From positions 3,699,530 through 3,763,529 of the forward strand of contig CM119266.1 of assembly GCA_051294375.1 (NCBI GenBank): a stretch of DNA of 64,000 nt, in the 5' to 3' direction. This document shows positions 1 through 11,876 of this stretch, in pieces (the first letter of the stretch is position 1; each line of letters opens with the position of its first letter). The position numbers and the translations under genes were made by a program. The notes under the pieces were generated by a model. The model ran no database searches. It was not told where the DNA came from and worked only from the letters and a program-made list of their open reading frames with translations. The DNA comes from Paraspadella gotoi (Eukaryota > Chaetognatha).

Positions 1-1141
1 TTGTTCCATCATTCAAATAATTTTTTTGTTCTTGAGTGCTCCACTCTAATCCACACTGTGGATTCCTAATGACTTCCCTCTGCATTGGCAATGCGAGACT
101 GTCCTAGGGTAACCGCGCTCAGACGCTGTCGGAATTGCGGAATTTTCACGTCGCGCCTACAAAAGATTTTCATCTTCCTCCCAATGAATCCATGATAATA
201 AACTCGCGATCCAAATTCTGACTGAGCTTTACCAAGAGAGAAGAGAGAGCGAGAGAAAGATATCTGTCTCTCTCGTTCCGCTGACTGTCTGTGGCCACTG
301 GTTCCTTTTCCAGCGCAGATAGAATATAAAAAGGTCTATTCTGATAAAAAATTTATATTTAATTAAATTAAAAACAAAATAACTTTTCAATAAATTATTT
401 TATTTCATCGAAACGCGAAGAGATCGTTAATGGATTTAAAATCGCTTTAAAAACAAAATTAATGAAAATTATTGGTTGAGCGCTTTCTTAAAAATTTGTT
501 CAAAGACGTAACATATTTAGCGGTTCTATCACTTTCAGAGACAATAGAAATATTACAAATACAATATTACAGAAAGACAGGTAAAAGGAGAGGGTAATTA
601 AATAGTTGTGGTGAGTGTTAGAGAAACGGAGGGAGAGAAATAGTCTGAGAGATACTATGTGTGACTTACAATTACACAGAGATATTAATCTTCTCATACT
701 AATCTTAATCTAATCTTAATCTTCTCATACTAATCAATACTTTATTCAACTTTATTTTCTTTTCTTTTCTTTTCTTTATGCTCATCTTTGGCATCGACAC
801 TTAACAGAATTATTCCAATTTTAATTTATTATTTAACTTTGTGATACCATGATATTTAATAATATAGTGACGATGCCTATTACGCATTGTGTAAGATTTA
901 AACTACGAATAAACCCGTTGAAGCCCGGGACGACGACACCAATGACTGGAGGTCTAGACTCTAATATAAGGTCATGTGGCCATTGAGGGAAAGGAGAAAG
1001 AGAGTCGAGGTAGCTCGGCCACACTACTGTCAAATGTGCGAAGTAAAAAAAAGTCATCAAAATATAACTGATCACATCTGACAGATTATAGATGATCTCG
1101 TATCGAGCTTCAGGTTCATAAACGAAGCAGAAATAAAACAT
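1..1141. other. Intergenic, no gene seen
   Basis: AT-rich DNA with short open frames that resemble no family I know. Around 40-120 lies a diverged partial copy, in reverse orientation, of the 253-bp hairpin element whose complete copy starts at 1142. Nothing else is supported. Confidence 0.6.
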
Positions 1142-1394
1142 TGTGGCGGTATATTTACACCGTCTCACGTCCACCATCCTTCAGCCAAATCCATTGGCTC
1201 AGAGGGGGAACACACCATCCCAGGCGTAGTGTTCCATCCACAGTCCTAACGACTTCCCTCTGCGTTGGCAAAGCGAGACCGTCCTAGGGTAACCGCGCCA
1301 GTGACTGGAGGCGTCACTGAGGGTCGGAAGCCCCCAAAGCCAACAGTGAGATGCCCCATCCCAATGGGCATCACAGGCAACCCGGCTGTTGCCA
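1142..1394 (-). mobile_element. 253-bp hairpin-array element, copy A
   Basis: This element reads TGGCAACAG...CCGCCACA on the minus strand and is exactly 253 bp, the same length as the copies at 28329 and 33450. It is flanked by AACAT on both sides (1137-1141 and 1396-1400), a 5-bp target-site duplication. Like the other copies it holds five successive stem-loops. It has no coding capacity. TG...CA ends with a 5-6 bp duplication would also fit a very short solo LTR. Confidence 0.8.
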
Positions 1395-1750
1395 TAACAT
1401 TTTCAATCAGTTCGGACAGAAAAGACCCTTACACAATATTACATTTTTATGCTGCGCATGTTTTATACATTAATTTTAGAAGTATTGATTATTAAACTTA
1501 CCATTATAAAACAATCAGGACTAATTCGAAAGTACGTTACGAAAGGACCGTTATGATCCAAAATTCTGATTCTAATTTTAATTCTTATTTACGCTTCCTC
1601 TTTACTGGCGAATAAAATGCGCCCCTTCGGCGAAGGCTTCGCTTCACGGGCAAACGGGACTTTGACTATTCGTTTTTCTGATTGGTCAATTCGCCGACCA
1701 ATTGAAACCCGAATCAAATTTGGTTCGTGAAATGACGACGAAGATGAAGT
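1395..1750. other. Intergenic between repeat and TAT 3' end
   Basis: Short AT-rich spacer downstream of the TAT stop codon. It probably contains the TAT 3' untranslated region, but I see no unambiguous polyadenylation signal. Confidence 0.5.
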
Positions 1751-4700
1751 TTAAGCTACGAAATGATTGACGCAAAATTCCTTAATTCTTCCCAAAGCCT
1801 CGATCATCATTTCTTCAGGGACCGTCAGGACGACTCGGAAGAAATTTGGGTATTCGAAGACCTGAGAGGGTGGAAGAGGAAAGGAGGGAGCAATGGAGGA
1901 AGGGAGAAAGGAAAGTTGGGGAGGAGGATGAGGAAGGGAGAAAGGAAAGTTGGGGAGGGAGGAAGGAGGAAAGGAGGGAGCAATGGAGGAAGGGAGAAAG
2001 GAAAGTTGGGAGGGAGGAAACAGGAAAGGAGGAGCAATGGAGGAAGGGAGAAAGGGAAGTTGGGGGAGGAGGAAGAGGAAAGGAGGGAGCAATGGAGGAA
2101 GGGAGAAAGGAAAGTTGGGGGAGGGAGGAAGAGGAAAGGAGGGAGCAATGGAGGAAGGGAGAAAGGAAAGTTGGGGAGGGAGGAAGAGGAAAGGAGGGAG
2201 CATGGAGGAAGGGAGAAAGGATAGTTGGGGGAGGGAGGAAGAGGAAAGGAGGGAGCATTGGAGGAAGGGAGAAAGGAAAGTTGGGGAGGGAGGAAGAGGA
2301 AAGGTGGAAGCAATGGAGAAGTGGAGAAAAGGAAAGTTGGGGGAGGGAGGAAGAGGAAAATAGGGAGCATTGGAGGTATGTAGTCGGGCATTGCATAAGT
2401 TCACCCCGATTATAAGCGTGACACCTTCAGTCATGACCCAGTGGCTCATTGAGTAAAGCCATGACCACTAGGTACCGGGTTCAATTAATGGGAGGGGGTT
2501 GTTAGTGTTGTATTCTGGAAACAGAGGGTTATACTACTTCCTGCCCTAGATTTATATTATCATTATATTATATATTACTAAGTGGCATTGAATTTGTGAC
2601 AATACAAGTATGAAATATATGCCTCGCTAGTACTTGAATCCCAACTGAAAAATAATTGAGAAGTAGGAAAGTTTTAAAAACTTGCTGATTTTTAGCCGGA
2701 TCTTGTCGGTCCCACCCCAAATTCTTGTCGGTAAGTGAATTACATTGTCTCAGAATATCGAATTATAATAAATTATGCAAAAAAGTTGATGTCCGTCTGT
2801 CCCTGTTATCTTTGAACGCCAATTACTCATGAGTGGATGAGGCGATTGTATGTGGATAGAAAAGTGGGTGATTGAGCAGGAAATCTAGTTTCGTTGGAAT
2901 CGTCTAAGTGGAAATGAGTGACATTTACTTGGATTTTTTTTATAATTAGATGGATGGATTAGAATGAAATTTTGTTTGGGAAAGTGTGTGATTGTGTGTG
3001 ATTGAGCAGGAAATCATATTTCGATGGAATCGTCCAAGTGGAAATGAGTTAACACGGAAAATAAAAATTTCACAATTAGATTTTTTTTTATTAAATATAA
3101 ATTCAAGCTGAATTAATTAATTTTGTGATCGAGATTGCTGTTTTGTGATTGGGTGGTTCTTTTTTCTCTTTCATTTTTGACATTCCAGACAAAAGACTGA
3201 CTGTCCTCTGAGAATCTTACCAGACAAAAAACCGATTGTCTCTGACAATCTTACTGTAGTAGGCAAACCAGATACTAATTGTATTGTGACTATCTTCACT
3301 GGCAGATAAATGAGCGATTGTTCTGAGAGATATCTTTCCGCCGCTGCCAGAAGAAAGATCGATTATTTTCTGACCAACTTACCGACGCTGGCAGACAAAA
3401 GACCGATTGTTCTGTGACCATCTTTTCCGTGAAGTCAACGTCACTTTTGAAGCCCGGGAATTTCTCCATATTAACACCGACCATCAGGTACATGGCTCCT
3501 CGTGGCCGAACAGGCGTCAGACCCGGGCAGGTGGAGAGCGCAGAGAAACACAGTTTCGCGTTTTTCTGAGAAAAAGAATATTTGTTAAAAAACTTAAACA
3601 CTGAAATACTATACACTAAAATATAAAGATATAAATCAAGCTGATTTCATAAAAAAATTCATCAATTACATGTTGGTGGCATCTTTGCCAAACTTCTTAA
3701 ACTTGGGACATTCAATCTCTCATTTTAGAAGAAAAATTTTTCAACTAATTAAAATAAAACAGTGTTGCAGCCATGTGATTATATGATTTTTTGCTGTCTC
3801 ATTAAACTGTTGTTTTCTTGACCAATAGAGGCATAACTCATGGGTCCTAGCATCATTGACTGACACGCTCAAAATCAAATTTATCAATAGGAATAAAGGA
3901 AGGGGCCTTTTCACAGCTCGCCTCACGAGCCTCATACTAATTTAACCGGAGTACAAAATGAAGATTATAATTCTTGAGGTTTAAATATCCGTACAATTCA
4001 AAATAAGTATTTATTATAATATCTACATAAGACTTTCCTTCCTCCCACCAATTCTTGGAAGCAGACTTCAATGACCACCCTTCAATGCCCACCCTAACCT
4101 CTACGATTCCGATGTATTCCTCAAAGAACCGGTCTGGCACTCCCTTCAGAATTTCCGGGATCGCAGCTTGGACCAGTGTGTTGGGACCAAGGATCCTTTG
4201 AGAGAGAGAAATGAGACCCGGGCGAATTTCAGCCTCGAATATTCCATCTCGGTCGTGGATGAGAATCCATCCCATTCGCCAGCCGGGCACAATCCATCTG
4301 GGATGGAAAAATCAAAAGGTAAAGTCGCTTTGCTTTGTCTTTCCTTTCTTCTCTTCCTTACTTCTTAGTCAGTCCCCCGCAGGACAGAATGGGCACCGTC
4401 TTTGTCAGCGTCGCCATTGGAACGAATTTCTCTCCAGAGAAAACGAAGTCAGCATAAATTTCATCTGCGATGATTGGGACTTTGTGAGTCTCAGCGACGG
4501 TGATTATCTGAAAAGGAATTCTCATGTGATATTTGCCAATCGTTAAATCATTAGGTCCTCTTGACGTTACAGCTTTTTAAAAAGAAATTTATGATTCTGA
4601 AGAGACAGAAAAATTGTAGTTTTCTACAGTGCACTGTTTGTTTCTATTGAGACAGAAACAAAAGGCATTTAAAACAGATTTCTTCTTGACATCTTTGAGA

Positions 4701-6563
4701 TGAAATTAAAATTTGAAACAAAATAACATAAATAACCAACTTGTTTGAGATGCTTTGCTGAATAATTTGATCCACATGGATTGGACGGATTATTGACAAC
4801 AACGGCGGACACTTTATCTGACGACATCAGAGATGAAAGTTGATCCAAATTCACTTCCCAATCTTGGTCCGGCTGATTAGGGGGCGTTGGTCAAGGGCTT
4901 AAATTGTAATGTCACATTTTCAGGGAAGAACTTATTATTTCTTTTTAGAATCTTTTGTCTGTATTTTCACTGTTTTATATTTTACACGATGTTACGGGTT
5001 GAGGTTTTGTAGATGTGAGATTTAAAAAAAGATGACAAATGTCCTTAAAATGTCTTAAAATCACTTAATACTATCCACTTCACAATTATCACATACATCT
5101 GATTTTCACTCACAATCTTTTAAGTGTACTTCCTTAAGATTGCAACTCAAATTTTTTACCCGCAAATCGTAATATTGAACATCGATTCCCAAACCGAGAG
5201 CGAGGGTCTTGTAGAGCGAAAAACCAGGACGGGGGATGAGAAGAGTCGAACCGGCGCCACAGAGACATGATATGCAGAGATCAATGGCGCTGGAACAACC
5301 GTTGGTCAATATCACGTCCTGGGTGAAATGGTCAGGGTGTCGATAGACAAAGATACGCAGTCAATGATTGACAACATGCTTGTCTCAAAGCCATCAATCT
5401 GATTACTGGTCCCTTCATGCATTAGAATCTCCTACCACTCTTTCGATGACAAACGTTATTGAAGCCGCTTACCTTTGATGTGAGCTCTGCTTGTGGACTC
5501 GAGTAATGCTTGGCCACTGCTTGCCTCGCTTCCTCGTATCCTATCGAAGGAGCATAACCATGATGCTTCTTTCCACGAATGATTTCGATGACTGCAGACT
5601 TGGCTTCGTCGGGTGGATTGAGATTTTCAAAAGTCGTTGGGTCACCTGTGGATGTTGGTCCTTGTCATTGCGATTGCATTTGGATTTGTGTCGTTATTAG
5701 AAATATTGGTTTTAAAGTTCTGGCGATCAGATTAAGAACCTGTCATTGCTCTTGCCTTCATTGAGGTCCTTGCTACATTCGTCATCCTGTCATTGCTGTG
5801 AACATTGTTGTCATTATCACTGATGTTATTGTCATCATTGCTGTTGTCATTGTCGTTGTCAGCATCGTAAATGTTTTTATTATTGAAAAAACAAGTTTAT
5901 CTCACGATTACCTATTGACAAAGCGATCATTTGCTTCTCAGGATTTGGAGTTAATTTCATCTGATCCACCAGACTACGAATCGGATTCACGGTCTTTTTC
6001 GCCAAGAAAGAAGACTCGACCTTCCAACTTAAGAAATTGAGGAAAACAGATTATTTAAATACATTTAGTCTTCTAATAATAATATCGCAGAGACAGAAAC
6101 AACGTCATTGTGGTGGCAGCCGTACAATTCAAAATAATGCTTCAAAAAAGACATTTGAAACAGTAAATTGGCTAAGAATGCCAAAGTGAATGAGTATTAT
6201 TCTGCTTAGTTTCTTTTTAATCGATTGATTGATTGGTTTTTTTCATCCTAACCTCTCAGTTCTCCTCATTTTTGTCATTGGTTCCTCATCGCCTCCTTTG
6301 CTCTGCCCCGAGTTGGACACTTTGATTCCATTACGAACTCCGTTGACGACGGGACATTGATGTAGTAAAGACACATCGCCCTCAACGTGATGGTGAGAAG
6401 TCCCGTTAGCGACGGCGCTTTGATGGATATGAGTGCTGGAGTTGGAGGAGCCGTTAGAGTGAGCCGCGTCTTTCGCGATGATGTTGTGGCTGATGTTGTG
6501 GCTTTTTGATTTGAGTTGAAATTCGACTTTTTCTGCTGATTTGTGAGTTAAACGCGAAGACAT
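1751..6563 (-). CDS. TAT: Tyrosine aminotransferase, 9 coding exons, complete
   Basis: PLP-dependent transaminase that converts tyrosine and 2-oxoglutarate to 4-hydroxyphenylpyruvate and glutamate, the first step of tyrosine breakdown in the cytosol. Coding exons on the minus strand: 6563-6253, 6027-5912, 5645-5473, 5318-5160, 4872-4741, 4507-4362, 4297-4099, 3565-3383 and 1861-1751. All junctions are GT..AG with matching phases and join to 509 codons plus stop (human TAT is about 454). Family motifs appear in order: [40 protein letters not shown] (cofactor Asp about 312), SCGGLTKK (PLP lysine about 345), [16 protein letters not shown] and FFRVVLTVP (substrate Arg about 482). The first exon adds a Ser/His/Asn-rich extension of about 100 residues that I cannot align with the enzyme. 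The last intron is long and holds a purine-rich minisatellite, a SINE and other repeats. The start is the first ATG of the open first exon; an upstream non-coding exon is possible. Confidence 0.93.
1868..2375. repeat. Purine-rich minisatellite in last TAT intron
   Basis: About nine imperfect copies of a roughly 55-bp unit built from GGAGGGAGCAATGG, AGGAAGGGAGAAAGG and AAAGTTGGG. The plus strand is almost entirely purine. Because TAT is transcribed from the minus strand, its pre-mRNA carries about 500 nt of C/U-rich sequence ending a few bases before the last exon's acceptor. All long open frames here are repeat artefacts. Confidence 0.9.
2380..2560 (+). mobile_element. tRNA-derived SINE, family S1, copy 1
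   Basis: It starts GTAGTCGGGCATTGC, followed by a TGGCTCATTGAG A-box-like segment and an ACCGGGTTCAA B-box-like segment. The same order occurs at about 17001 and 18572. It lies inside the last TAT intron and is truncated relative to the 18.6-kb copy. Confidence 0.65.
2690..3065 (+). repeat. Interspersed repeat with GTCGGTCC and ATTGAGCAGG modules
   Basis: Two modules shared with 31360-31660. The first runs from TTTTTAGCCGGATC through GTCGGTCCCACCCC to ATTATGCAAAAAA and GATGTCCGTC. The second, with AAAGTGTGTGATTG and CGATGGAATCGTCC, occurs twice here and again near 45200 and 28110. It has no open frame and lies in the last TAT intron. Confidence 0.6.
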
Positions 6564-7960
6564 TTTCGATTCCTTTTTTTTCGTTACTAATATTAAAACC
6601 TCTTTAGCATAGGTTTGTTTAATCTCGGGTCGGTAAAATAACTAAATTGACAGTTTTTGTTTTAAATTTAAATTAAAAAAAAAATAAAACTTGGATCGTT
6701 TGTTGTCGTTGTTGTTCCTTTTTTTATTTTCTTGACAAATTGGATGTTGAGCGAAAAAAGATTTCGAAAATTCTGATAAAAGAAGAAAAGAGAATAAAGT
6801 AAATTTTAAACTCATTTTATTATTATAACTAAGAAAGAAATATTTTTAAATTTGAACCTACAACTTTGAAGGTTAAATAATATAGTGGTTTTTCTTAAAA
6901 TAAATGAATGAGCGCAATAGCTAACCACAATTTGTTTCTCTTAGTTTATATTTTTATTGTTTATAAGTTATTATAAAGTTGGCTTTTAGAACATATCGTC
7001 AAAGATAGAGTGCGATCAACTCTCGCCTTTTCTGTCCCCGATTTTCAATTCCCGATTCCAAATTTTTCATTCCTTATTTCTTCTTATATACGTAGAAGCA
7101 AAATTGTTTGTCCTGCGATTTTGCCAAGAGAAACGACTTGGCTTCCATCCCAGGATTCGATCTCTGGACTTAAAGAGGAAAAGCTTAGTGTGAGAAAAGT
7201 CAGTGACAGTGGGAAAGGATTGGACCGACGAAAGCGGTCCAAGTTTGGCCGACGAACCGACAGACAGACGGACTGATAGGACGGATTGAGAATATAAGTC
7301 TGAAAAATAGACTATCTGTCCAGAAAATTGGCTTTTTTTAATAAATCAAATTTAAAAAAAAAAATGTATTGTGAAACTTCGTTTTGAACAAACAAAAACT
7401 GAAATTAAAATTTGTAAACAAAATTATAATCTCGCGGCGATAGAGGAAGACTGACAAAAAGGGAGGTCGAATGTTTTATAAAGTATAATATATTACATGA
7501 CCACAACATATTATTCCTAAAGAATTGTATCTTTTTATTAAAAATTTTATAGAAATTTAAAATAGCTGATAGATTGGAATGTTTTTCAAAGAAAATTCCA
7601 GGACGCGAGTAAATTTTAATAAATCAATCCGAATTTAGTGAAAATGATTGCATAAGAGTGAAAGGTTAAATTTCTTTTTTTTCCTTTAATTTTTACTCTT
7701 TGATCTCATCAACCAAAGTTTACATAGACTCATCAATTTACGTCTTTCAATTATTTTTTAACAGATAACATTTTTAAAAATGTTTAAAGTTACACTCTAA
7801 TTTGATGTATAAGTTTATTAATTTTTTTGGCGAACCTAAAAAGTTGGTTAAGTTTTCTAGTAAGGTTTTATACTAGAGTGAAATATCTTTTTAGAATTAA
7901 TTGAGAAATAATTTTGACTATTATAGTTTATCAATTAAATTTAAAATCAATCAATATTAT
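6564..7960. other. Intergenic upstream of TAT
   Basis: AT-rich sequence that must include the TAT promoter, but I see no convincing TATA or initiator arrangement. The open frame at 7010-7276 has no recognisable similarity and includes a GATTCGATCTCTGG segment that resembles a decayed tRNA-type B box, so it is more likely repeat-derived. Confidence 0.5.
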
Positions 7961-7969
7961 TTTTAACTT

Positions 7970-8120
7970 TCACTTGCGCGGCAGAAGGTTTGAACAATAA
8001 CCGAAACATGTCCGTTGTTTGTAAAATTAAAAACTCTTTACTTACTTATATCGAAACGCAAGGAAAAAGAAAGGAAACTATACTTTCAATAAAACATGAT
8101 CGGAAATTCAAATGTGTTGC
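7970..8120 (+). repeat. Decayed hammerhead-type (Penelope-like) repeat end
   Basis: It contains GGTT...AACC followed by CGAAACATGTCCGTTG and then TATCGAAACGCAAGG, the order seen at 16654-16765 and 39462-39575. The catalytic CTGANGA is reduced to CAGAAGG, so this copy is probably inactive. Confidence 0.5.
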
Positions 8121-8499
8121 ACCGCAGTGACTTTCTTAGCCCGTCTTTTATTCTTCATAGTTTTCTGATTTCCTGAAGGCGGTGCTAGCAGTCACTTAAA
8201 TTTGAGGTTTTTTCCTGTCTTAATAAGTGAGCAATCGACAGTAGGCGAATTATACGCATTATACGACAGACCGACCGAAAAGTGTCTCATAGAGTTGCTC
8301 TGCGAGTACACGCGGCGCAACTAAAAATTCTAAAAGAGAGAGAAAGAAAATATAATTAAACCTTTCTCGAGCTCTTCGAAATATTTAAAAAACCTTTTAA
8401 TGTACAGTTGTATCATTTTTATGAAATCACGTGATAAGAATAAAAAAAGGAGACAAAATACTAAAGAAGTGTTCCATTAAGTGAGTTAAAAATTACAAA

Positions 8500-9310
8500 A
8501 AATTATGTTTAAAATACGAAAATTTAATTAATATAGCCTACTCTGTAAATTGCAAAATTTATAAAACAATTTTGTTACACATTAATGCTCATTAGTACAA
8601 GGTTGTTAATACCTTACCTTAAGAATTTTAGTTAAATTTAGAATTTTTATTAATACTTTTATTCATACTAGTCTCTTGACCATGCAGAATAAGGCGTAGT
8701 GAAAGTTACATACAAAAATTTTAAAAGTCAATTATGAACAACATACCATCAGTGAACATTAATTTGTAAAAAAAATTAATTTTATGTTTTTTAATTTTCG
8801 CAGTAGGCTATATTTATATATAGTACTATCCTTATAAAATCGAAAAATTTCAAAATAGGCTTTTCTTAATTTTGATTGCAGATTTGAATTCCTCATCAAA
8901 AGTTGATAAAAGAAAATATAAATCTTTTTTAAAAATTATTTTATTAAGCGAGTTAAAAATTAAAAAAACTATATTTAATATATAAAAAGTTTATTTTCAG
9001 TTTAAAATATAGCTTTTTCTAATTTTTGACCCACTTAATGAAAGAATTTTTCAAAAAGAGTTATATTTCTTTTTATCAACTTTTTATGACGAATCCAAAT
9101 CTGCAAAAAAATCTTAGAAAAAACTGTTTTGAAATTTTAACATTTATTGGTTTAGTACTAGTATAAATATGGCCTACTGCGTAAATTGTAAAATTTATTA
9201 TAAATTTTTTTATTATATAAATGTTCATTAGTATAATGTTGTTCGTTCCTCACTTTTAGAATTTTAATTAAAGTTAAATTTAGAAATTTTACTACGCCTT
9301 AATGCAGAAC
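8500..9310. repeat. AT-rich foldback repeat
   Basis: The stretch 8840-9160 is a large imperfect palindrome: AAATATAAATCTTTTTTAAA on the left answers TTTATCAACTTTTTATGACG-type sequence on the right, centred near 8985. It sits between two direct copies of an ATGGCCTACTGCGTAAATTG-type sequence, near 8535 and 9165. Related arms recur near 11060, 11310 and 37290-37600. No coding capacity. Confidence 0.6.
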
Positions 9311-9574
9311 TACAGTCACCTAATAGAATGTAAATAGTGAAATTTTTTTGTAATATTTACTTAACAGAGAGGTAATAATCCATACGTAAGATGCTCTGGA
9401 CCAAATGTTTTGTAATTGTGTATTTCCGTGATCAAGAATGATCATAAAAATCAACTTTTATTGTCTAATAATAAATAAATAATAAACCATTTAACTTCTA
9501 TTTTAATGAGAAAATCGTGAATTTAACGACGAAGTAAAAGTTAACAGAGAATAAACTACACCACGCATGAGGCG

Positions 9575-9732
9575 ATCGAGAGAGAGAGAAAGAGAGAGAG
9601 AGANNNNNNNNNNGAGAGAGAGAGAGAGAGAATGAGAATGGGGGAAAAAGAGCGAGGAAGACAGTGAGAGAAAGTTGAGCATGAGAGAGAGAAAAAGGGA
9701 GAGAGAAAGAAAGAGAGAGAGAGAGAGACATT
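9575..9732. repeat. (GA)n microsatellite with assembly gap
   Basis: A GA-rich microsatellite interrupted by ten N at 9604-9613. Arg/Glu or Leu/Ser repeat frames across it are artefacts. Confidence 0.9.
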
Positions 9733-10069
9733 CGACCCTTCACATTCATCACCGTTATTTTTTTCAACAAATGAAAAAAAAAGAAGTATGATCATTAAAC
9801 ATTATATATATAAATAAACACAGGGCATTTAAAGATAACAAAATACAAGTCTATAAGATATCAAACTTCATTTATTGAGATTTTACTGTAAAAAATCCAA
9901 AGAATTTAATTTTTTTCTTTATTATCCTCTTGTCGGAAATAGGCATTTTTATTGTAATATGTATATAATAAGCTAAAATTTCAAAATTCAAATTTTAAAA
10001 TTGTAAGACCAGATTTGACTTCCTTTAAAAAAGTTGATAGAATAAAGTATAAACTATGGTGGACTAAAG

Positions 10070-10290
10070 TCTACTGTTTATCAGCGGCCATTGGTGCCGG
10101 AGGCAAGTCATTCGCCTCCCAACCCAAAGGTCCGGGGTTCTTGCCCGGTGGCCGCCTAGCAGTTAAGAGGGATGGGGCGCTTAACCCGCCTGTAACATGG
10201 TGTTACAGCCTGATCTTAAGCTCAGGGACTGATTATATTGAACGGTTCTGTCACCAACACATAACAATAATTACTGTCTCTTCATTGGTG
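10070..10290 (+). mobile_element. tRNA-derived SINE, family S2, copy 1
   Basis: A head with GCCATTGGTGCCGGAGG and GGTCCGGGGTTC (T-arm or B-box-like) is followed by CTAGCAGTTAAGAGGG and a tail ending AATAATTACTGTCTCTTCA. It is nearly identical to 10480-10695. Confidence 0.65.
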
Positions 10291-10479
10291 AGCCCGACTT
10301 CTGAACACAACAGAAACAACAACACTTTCAGGCGACATGCCTCAACCTGGCGATGCACTTTCCGCCAACAACACATCAGGCAACATGCCTCAACTTGGTG
10401 ACGAACTTTCCACCAACAACAATAATTCACTGAAGAGACGCATCAGACGGGAGGGGGGATGTATGCTGGACTAAAATCC

Positions 10480-10695
10480 ACCAACCGTTTATCAGTAGCC
10501 ATTGGTGCCGGAGGCAAGTCATTCGCCTCCCAACCCAAAGGTCCGGGGTTTTAATCCGGTGGTCGCCTAGCAGTTAAGAGGGACGGGGCGCTTAACCCGC
10601 CTGTAACACGTTGTTACAACCTGATCTAAAGCTCAGGAACTGCCTATATTGAATGGTTCTGTCACTAACACATAACAATAATTACTGTCTCTTCA
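10480..10695 (+). mobile_element. tRNA-derived SINE, family S2, copy 2
   Basis: Second direct copy of the S2 unit. The T-arm-like stem reads CCGGGGTTTTAATCCGG. The two copies are separated by a short segment with a repeated CATGCCTCAAC motif. Confidence 0.65.
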
Positions 10696-11135
10696 AAACT
10701 ATTTAAAATAAAATTGTTATTAAGTTGGCCAAAAATAATACTAATTATATTTATTGTATCTTTTTTTAATTTTCAGCTTAAAAATATTTAGAAAATTTGT
10801 TATTAAGTTGGCCAAAAATAATACTAATTATATTTATTGTATCTTTTTTTAATTTTCAGCTTAAAAATATTTAGAAAATTTGTCTGACTTTTGTACAACA
10901 AATTGTTGAGTCAAATTATTTCTGCATTTCAATAATAAAATTCCTTGTACAAAAGCCAAAAATTTTTAAAAAATATTTTTAAGCTGAAAATTAAAAAAAG
11001 ATACAATAAATATAATTAGTATTATTTTTGGCCAACTAAATGACAATTTTTTTTAAATGGTTTATACTTTATCAACTTTTTAAAAGGAAATCAAATCCGG
11101 TCTTACAATTTTAAAATTTGAATTTTGTACAACGA

Positions 11136-11876
11136 ATTGTTGAGTTGAAACATGTCTGCTTTTCAATAATAAAATTCCTTGTACAAAAGACAAACAAATT
11201 TTCTAAATCTCCAAAAACAACGAAAAAGAAAGAATTATACCAAAAATTTAATTTTTTTACAATTTTGACTAATTTAACGACAAAATTTTTAAAAATAAGT
11301 TATACATTTTTTTCAGGAATTCAAATCCGGTTTTTTAAATTAAAATAATATCATTTTAAAATTTTAGCTTATTATATCATTTAAGGAAAAACTCATGGAT
11401 GATATATTTACAATTATATATATATATATTGGTTGTACCAATTTCATATAAATATGGCTTATTGGATTTAAGTATTACTTAAAATTTTAAAGTAAGCTTA
11501 CAAAAACATTTTTGCAGGTCATTTTTTTGTAAGTTAAAATTTAAAAAAAAAATTTTTTACCTAATTTTATTAACATATTTATTCATAAAAAATCTCATTT
11601 CCGACAAGAAAGATGGCATTTCAGTATAAAATCGTTATCATTAACATCATAATTATCATCATTTTTATCATCATTATTAGGACTTTTTTACACCAAAAGC
11701 ACGATGAATGAAGTGTGATATCTTAGATTTTGTTATTTGTTATTCACTGAATAATTCAGATATCAACTGCATTTGTTGACCCCGTTTGGCAACAATAGAA
11801 TCTGTAATCATCTCTTCAGTATGTCATCATGTCTCTTTTCAGTATGTCATCGGACTGTCTTATGTCTCTCTATAGT
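11136..11876. other. AT-rich intergenic DNA
   Basis: No gene seen. It contains AT-rich foldback-family fragments near 11310-11370 and, at its right end, a short minisatellite with ATGTCATCGGACTG and TATGTCTCTC units into which the next element has inserted. Confidence 0.5.

Larger units (their letters stand above)
9985..11135. mobile_element. AT-rich inverted-repeat element with nested SINE copies
   Basis: The left arm (about 9985-10060, AAATTTTAAAATTGTAAG then AGTTGATAGAATAAAG) is matched in reverse by 11055-11135. Two direct copies of a second tRNA-derived SINE lie inside, followed by a tandem duplication of about 84 bp at 10715-10881 that is itself partly inverted at 10960-11040. It looks like a non-autonomous foldback element that received SINE insertions. 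I found no clear target-site duplication. Confidence 0.55.

Noticed and set aside
1751-2449. Several long Pro/Leu/Phe/Ser and Gly/Glu/Arg-rich frames on both strands
   Set aside because: They are translations of the purine-rich minisatellite. Only the last 36 codons (1751-1861, minus) are real, as TAT exon 9.
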